Assembly (NCBI RefSeq): GCF_051014685.1
Contig: NC_135048.1
Span: forward strand, 23,516,543 to 23,580,542
Direction of reading: 5' to 3'
Source of the DNA: Ptiloglossa arizonensis
Taxonomy: Eukaryota > Arthropoda > Insecta > Hymenoptera > Colletidae
Length of the DNA: 64,000 nt
Shown here: one piece after another, positions 59,360-64,000 of the stretch
Numbering within the stretch: position 1 is the stretch's first letter
Layout of the letters: each line of letters opens with the position of its first letter
The notes under the pieces: model-generated
What the model was told of the DNA's origin: nothing
What the model saw: the letters and a program-made list of their open reading frames with translations, nothing else
Databases searched by the model: none
Translations under genes and position numbers: made by a program

Positions 59360-60230
59360 AGAACATTATTCTACCTTTTAAATAGCAAATTTATTTCGTA
59401 TCGCAAGTAATATATTAAATAATAAGGTACTTTTAAAAATTGCATTGTAATTTATTTGTATGTTGGCAACACTAACTTTAGTTTAATTTAATTTTATTAA
59501 TCAAGAAGTATAATGCATCATAGAAAACTCATATGATCGCATATTTATATATTTTAAAATTTTATTATTCATGTTTAATAAAAAAAACCAATACTTTTCA
59601 CATGCGTTTTGCTAAGATCATTTTGTATCTGTAAGGAAACACCATGAGGTGTTAGATATTTTCTGCATTTTATAATAAATTAAAAAATGAGAATGCGATA
59701 TTTATTTAGTTTATAGAATTTATTACGAACGTTATAAATATTGTAAACATTAATATCGCCCGCTGTAATATTTTATGGTTTCTTTTAATGAAGAGAATAA
59801 ACAGGTTAGTTGCAGTTCTTTCCATGCTACTGTAGTTATAAACTTCTTATAATTTATATAATGTAAACATAGGTATATATTAAATTTAAAGTTACTTCAT
59901 ATTTTCTAGTATTTTGTACATATATATACACATATTTTTGCTCTTAGAAATTGCAATGTTTCTTTAAGAAAATATTCATCGAAATAATTAACCTAGAACA
60001 TAAATAATACATAACGTGTGAAAAATAATGAAAGACGAATGACTCTCCATTACATTTTTAAAAAACTCCTTAATGCTTATTAATAAATTTAGTTTTTCTT
60101 CATTTGATCGTATTCAACGTGTAGGTGACATATAATACTACAAGATTATGTAATCCTATTCGTTTTATTTTAAGGATCTTATTTTTGATTCTATAAAAAT
60201 AAGTGCTTATAATACATTTCGAATTCATCA
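59360..60230. other. AT-rich spacer between GOSR2 and COA6
   Basis: Very AT-rich, with no open frame of note and no array. It must include the COA6 promoter towards its right end. Confidence 0.55.
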
Positions 60231-60283
60231 GTGAAAATTTATACATTCACTGTAGACTTTCAATCACGAAATACCTGTTATAG

Positions 60284-60496
60284 GTAAGTATATATGTATT
60301 ATCTTTTCCAATTTTTTTTATAGTTTATCCCTTTCTTTATTAAAAAATGTATTTGAATGACAAAACTTAGAGAATACAAAAAGAAAGCATGTTAGTAATA
60401 TATTCAATTTAATTAAAACATGTATTATGTTAAATGTCAAATCTGTGAATAAAAGAATATTAAAAAACATTTAATCCTGAAATTAAATTATTTTAG
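60284..60496 (+). other. probable 5' UTR intron of COA6
   Basis: A strong donor, atag/gtaagta, at 60283/60284 and an acceptor, attttag, ending at 60496, one base before the COA6 start codon. This implies a non-coding first exon ending at 60283. It is inferred from splice consensus only. Confidence 0.55.
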
Positions 60497-60497
60497 A

Positions 60498-60904
60498 ATG
60501 TCTTTTCCAAGTAAAGATGAACGTACAAAATGTTGGAACTATAGGGATGAATATTGGAAATGTCTTGATGATGGTAAATCAGATTTAGAATGTAAGAAAT
60601 TTAGAGAACAATATGAAAAGTTTTGTCCTGCATTATGGGTAAGTTCTAAACATTACACAATTATTTTTGTCGTATATATTGAAGAATATTAGTACCTGTA
60701 TTTTCATTCCAATAATAGTAACATGTGATAATAAGATATAATCTCTAATTCTGCTGTATATAATGCTTTTCTGTCTGTAATTGAATCTTTATTTTTACAA
60801 CTTTTTACCAGGTAAAACACTTTGATCGTAAGCGAGAGTACTTGAAATTCAAAGAGCAAATAGAGCAAGGGGGGTATGTTCCTGGACAGTCAAATCCAGC
60901 ATAA
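60498..60904 (+). CDS. COA6: cytochrome c oxidase assembly factor 6
   Basis: Small intermembrane-space protein of mitochondria that helps deliver copper to the CuA site of COX2 during complex IV assembly. Coding exons 60498-60638 and 60812-60904 (gtaagt/ttaccag, phase 0) give 77 residues. The twin-cysteine CHCH fold is plain: C12 and C22 (C-x9-C) in the first helix, then C32 and C43 (C-x10-C) in the second. The family signature is present as DEYWKCLDD and, after the intron, HFDRKREYLKFKEQ. The length suits insect and human core COA6. Start chosen at the first ATG directly after the 5' UTR acceptor. An internal donor in exon 2 (ggg/gtatgt at 60873/60874) allows an alternative last exon at 61302-61410. 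Confidence 0.94.
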
Positions 60905-60995
60905 AACTAATTTAGTGATTACAATTTATAAGTTAGCATATTCAAACTAATAGTTATTGAACTGTTTTCAAATTAAGTTTTCTTATTTTTATTAT

Positions 60996-61001
60996 AATAA
61001 A
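60996..61001 (+). terminator. poly(A) signal AATAAA of COA6 short form
   Basis: AATAAA in attataataaaacaaat, about 90 bp after the short-form stop and before the alternative last exon. It supports termination of the 77-residue form here. Confidence 0.6.
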
Positions 61002-61301
61002 ACAAATGCTTAAAAGTAACATGATACCGTTTTATTAAATTATATGAAAATCCTTAATCTATTCCATTAGACAGAGTTCATTTTTTTGTGTTTCAAGTAT
61101 ATAGAAAATTTTCAACCAAAGGCTAAAGGTTTGATGGCTGCTAAATAATATGCTTGTTTATATTTAAACCAATAATGCATCATCTTCTGAACTTTTTAAG
61201 TTCATTTATGGCTTCGCAAGAATTAATTATATTATGATTATTTTTATAATTATTAAGAAATTAAATTTAAACAAAATAATATTATTACCTGTTAATTGCA
61301 G

Positions 61302-61410
61302 GACATGTAGCCTTGATGGAAGTAAAATAGAAAAGCCTGATGCACCGGCACAAGTTTCTACAAAAGCTACTTTTGATTTTCAAACAACAAATACCAATTC
61401 ATACGATTAG
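61302..61410 (+). CDS. COA6: alternative in-frame last exon of COA6 (predicted)
   Basis: An acceptor, ttaattgcag, ends at 61301. Joined to the internal donor after 60873 (exon 2a is 62 nt, leaving GG), the codon GG|G restores the frame, and 35 further residues (TCSLDGSKIEKPDAPAQVST...) run to TAG at 61408. The resulting protein would have 103 residues and a different tail after EQIEQGG. Composition and phase both fit a coding exon, and the tail adds one cysteine outside the CHCH motif. It could instead be a chance frame. Use would require reading through the poly(A) signal at 60996. Confidence 0.5.
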
Positions 61411-61503
61411 GGAACAATAAGTTGCTCCACTCAAATAAAATATAAATGGTGTAAAACCACAATTATCAAACAAAAACTCCTGTCCCTGAATTATCATAAC
61501 AAA

Positions 61504-63996
61504 ATGTGTACAAAAAATATGGAATTGAATCATTTAGTCAGAGAGCTGAATACATGTAAAGAGGACACTGTTATTTTCAGAGTCAGTATTTTTCAATACA
61601 ATAAATTTTTAATTTTATATGCAATAATTAATGTCCATTCCTTTTATAATTATAAAATTTTGTACCTTTGCCCTTTCAGAAATTAATAAATTATGCTTCA
61701 TCACACAAACAATCGTGGACTAATGAAAATTTGAAACAGTGGCAACCAATTCTTATATACATTGTACAAACCTTTATTCCAAACACAGAAATAAGAAGAG
61801 AAAGAACTTTGTTAGCTTCTCACACATTTTTTGCTTTACTATCAATGCAACCTACTTTGGTTTTATTGAAGAACACTTTTAATTATTTTTTAAAATGTAA
61901 TTCTAATGAGCTGTGTTTTTTGGATAAAACATATGATACTATTGAACCAGATTTATTTAAATTAATTTGTGCTTATGGATATTTACAAGTGAATTATAAA
62001 GAAATATATTCCAATGATATTTGTTTCCTCATCTTCAATGTTACATATGAACATTGTATAAAATATACTAAACATTCTTATTTTGCATTCAAAATATTGT
62101 ACTTGTGGTTGCACAGAACTATGGATACAAATTTTTGGAATACATGTGATGCAGTAATAGAACAACAGTTGGAGGCAATTATTTTTTCGAATTGGTGTAA
62201 CGCTATCAGTGAAATAAGTAAACAAAACTCAGAATCCATTTTTAATATGTACCTGAAAATAATGGAAAAGAAATACAATGGATACCTGGAATTTGTATTT
62301 AACTACTGTATTGATAAAATCTCTTGGCAGAATGAAATAAAGTATGATATACTTGCAGAAATTTGTGAAGTTTGGGACAATGTTAGAATTATGACATCTT
62401 ATGATTTTTTACTTTCCATATCTACAAGTTTGACGAAATATTATTTGCGCTCAGCAGGCACAAAGGTTTATATTGCTATTGTAAAAAAATTAAATGAAGA
62501 TGAGTGGAAGAAAACATTTGGATGCATAATGAATTATCTCTTTCATCATTGGGAAACAATAGAAAAGTGAGTTTAATTGTAGATTTATGTATATTGATAA
62601 TATAAGAAATTAGAATTTAAATATAAATTTTGAACCACTTACAGTGTAAATCACAATGCTCTTCAATTACTTTGTAAACATTGGCTTGAACCAGTTGTTA
62701 AAAAGTACAGGAATATTTTACCATATTTATGGGAATTAATCAGGGACATAAATGGACTTTTTCTTCGTTCATATCTTCAAAGAATGGCTAGCGAAATGCA
62801 TATTGAACTTCCACAACAACTAAGAATTGAATGCTATATAAATCATAACAATGAAATTGTGAGATTAAATGGTTTTGCAATAAATTGTTATCAAGTAAAC
62901 AATTTGTATGATGAACGCAGAGATCAGTTCTTTACAATAAGAAGTTTTTTGTGGCATAATGCGAATGCTACAACAGTGTATATGAGAGATGCAATTGTCA
63001 AAAATTTTAAAATATTTTATGCCAATGTATTAAAGATGTGTAACATTAAACCAGATTACATAGATGATGTATATTACATTACACATTGGTTGCATGAATT
63101 TTTATTGGATTGCTTTGAAATTGGCTCCTGTTATCAACGAAAAATACTTGGTTTAAATTTATATAAAATCATACTATCTTTTAGCAATGGAAATGGATTG
63201 AATAAATCCAACAACATTGAAAATATATCTTGTACCTTGTTATTGCAAAAACATTTGAAGGCAACAGGAAACTGGAACTTTACAAATAAACAAAGCTTAT
63301 TTGCTTTATTGAAACTTGTATTAGACTCTGCACTTGATGTCAAGCAACTAAGTACTGCTATTATTCTTGATTATTTTGACAAAAATGATTTAACTAATTT
63401 CGAGAAGCAAGTAAGATATTCACTTTGATTTAACATTTAAATCTTTTTTTGCACTTTTTTTTTCTTTGAAACAAAACGTAATTAACAACAGAATATTTAT
63501 TTAGGTGCTGTACAAAGTGGCACTGAAGCATTGCAATTCATCTAAATTCTATGAAATTGAAAGTGGTGCTGCTTTGACATTAATTTTAGCAAATTGGTTA
63601 CCTATGGATGTTTTGCAAAATACTCTTGCAATATGTGATAAAAACAAACTCAAAAGTTGCAATAATTATTCGAGATATTCAGACTTTTTGCTTAATGAAG
63701 CTGCAAGTCAATTAATACAGATAAAGGAAGATATACTAAAGGCAATTGTTCAGAATAAACCATTTTATGGTGTATTGACTGCTTTATGGAATATTGCCTT
63801 TCAAAATGGTCCGGAAAATTGTTACTTATCTTTAGACTTTGTTGAAAAAATATTACATCTATTAAAGGATGCTACTAATTTCTTTTTATCTGTATTGTCT
63901 TCAAAATCAAAAAATAGAGGTATATCTTACATTATTTCAAGAATTGAGAACAGTCATAAAATGTATAGAAAGTATTTCATCTTTATTAAAGTGTAA
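61504..63996 (+). CDS. THADA: THADA, 5' part, runs off the window
   Basis: Large HEAT/armadillo-repeat protein, homologue of yeast Trm732. It partners the FTSJ1/Trm7 methyltransferase for 2'-O-methylation of tRNA position 32; insect THADA also affects SERCA-linked thermogenesis and fat storage. Exons seen: 61504-61581, 61680-62566, 62645-63410, and 63505 to about 63919 (donor gag/gtatat) or beyond. Joins are in phase. An in-frame stop at 61408 precedes the ATG. The first donor is a weak gtcagt, so exon 1 is less sure. The sequence shows alternating hydrophobic helices throughout. The late block WLHEFLLDCFEIGSCYQRKILGLNLYKI (63086-63170) corresponds to the family segment with LF.GSSY.....AL in human. 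About 735 residues are visible, against nearly 2000 in vertebrates. If the last donor is not used, the frame reaches a stop at 63994-63996, but intron entry at 63920 is more likely. Confidence 0.85.
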
Positions 63997-64000
63997 TTTA

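Overview
The window is nuclear DNA of an insect, most likely a bee or related hymenopteran. The evidence is short phase-consistent introns, protein exons that read as insect orthologues of conserved eukaryotic genes, many decayed mariner-type transposons, and a CpG-rich, gene-poor left part beside an AT-rich, gene-dense right part. Species cannot be fixed by eye. All family assignments come from recognition, not from a search.

From 1 to about 54.5 kb I find no convincing multi-exon gene. This part is dominated by unrelated tandem-repeat arrays with unit lengths of 8, 36, 67, 72, about 95, about 112 (arranged as a 224-bp dimer), about 115, 159, 166, 187 and about 320 bp, plus a 1-kb purine tract and several microsatellites. 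Transposon remnants lie between them: an 895-bp TA-flanked mariner with a dead DD41D-type (rosa-like) transposase and a short relative of it; three copies of another mariner end; a hAT-like end; a 137-bp near-perfect palindrome; a 270-bp dispersed repeat in two inverted copies; and a 676-bp array of alternating inverted mariner-like termini whose unoccupied counterpart is visible 17 kb away in the same window. Two single open stretches (about 36.0 and 42.6 kb) could be exons of unknown genes, with low confidence.

From 54.6 to 64 kb the base composition drops to AT-rich and genes are packed closely. In order they are: a small minus-strand gene that may be a CFAP300-like ciliary protein; CTNNBL1 (minus, nine coding exons, complete); GOSR2/membrin (plus, two coding exons, complete); COA6 (plus, two coding exons plus an alternative in-frame last exon); and the 5' part of THADA (plus, running off the right edge). 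CTNNBL1 and GOSR2 are divergent and share a 563-bp intergenic promoter region. COA6 and THADA are head-to-tail about 0.6 kb apart. These are housekeeping genes for splicing (CTNNBL1), Golgi membrane traffic (GOSR2), mitochondrial complex IV assembly (COA6) and tRNA 2'-O-methylation support (THADA). They are physically clustered but do not form one pathway.
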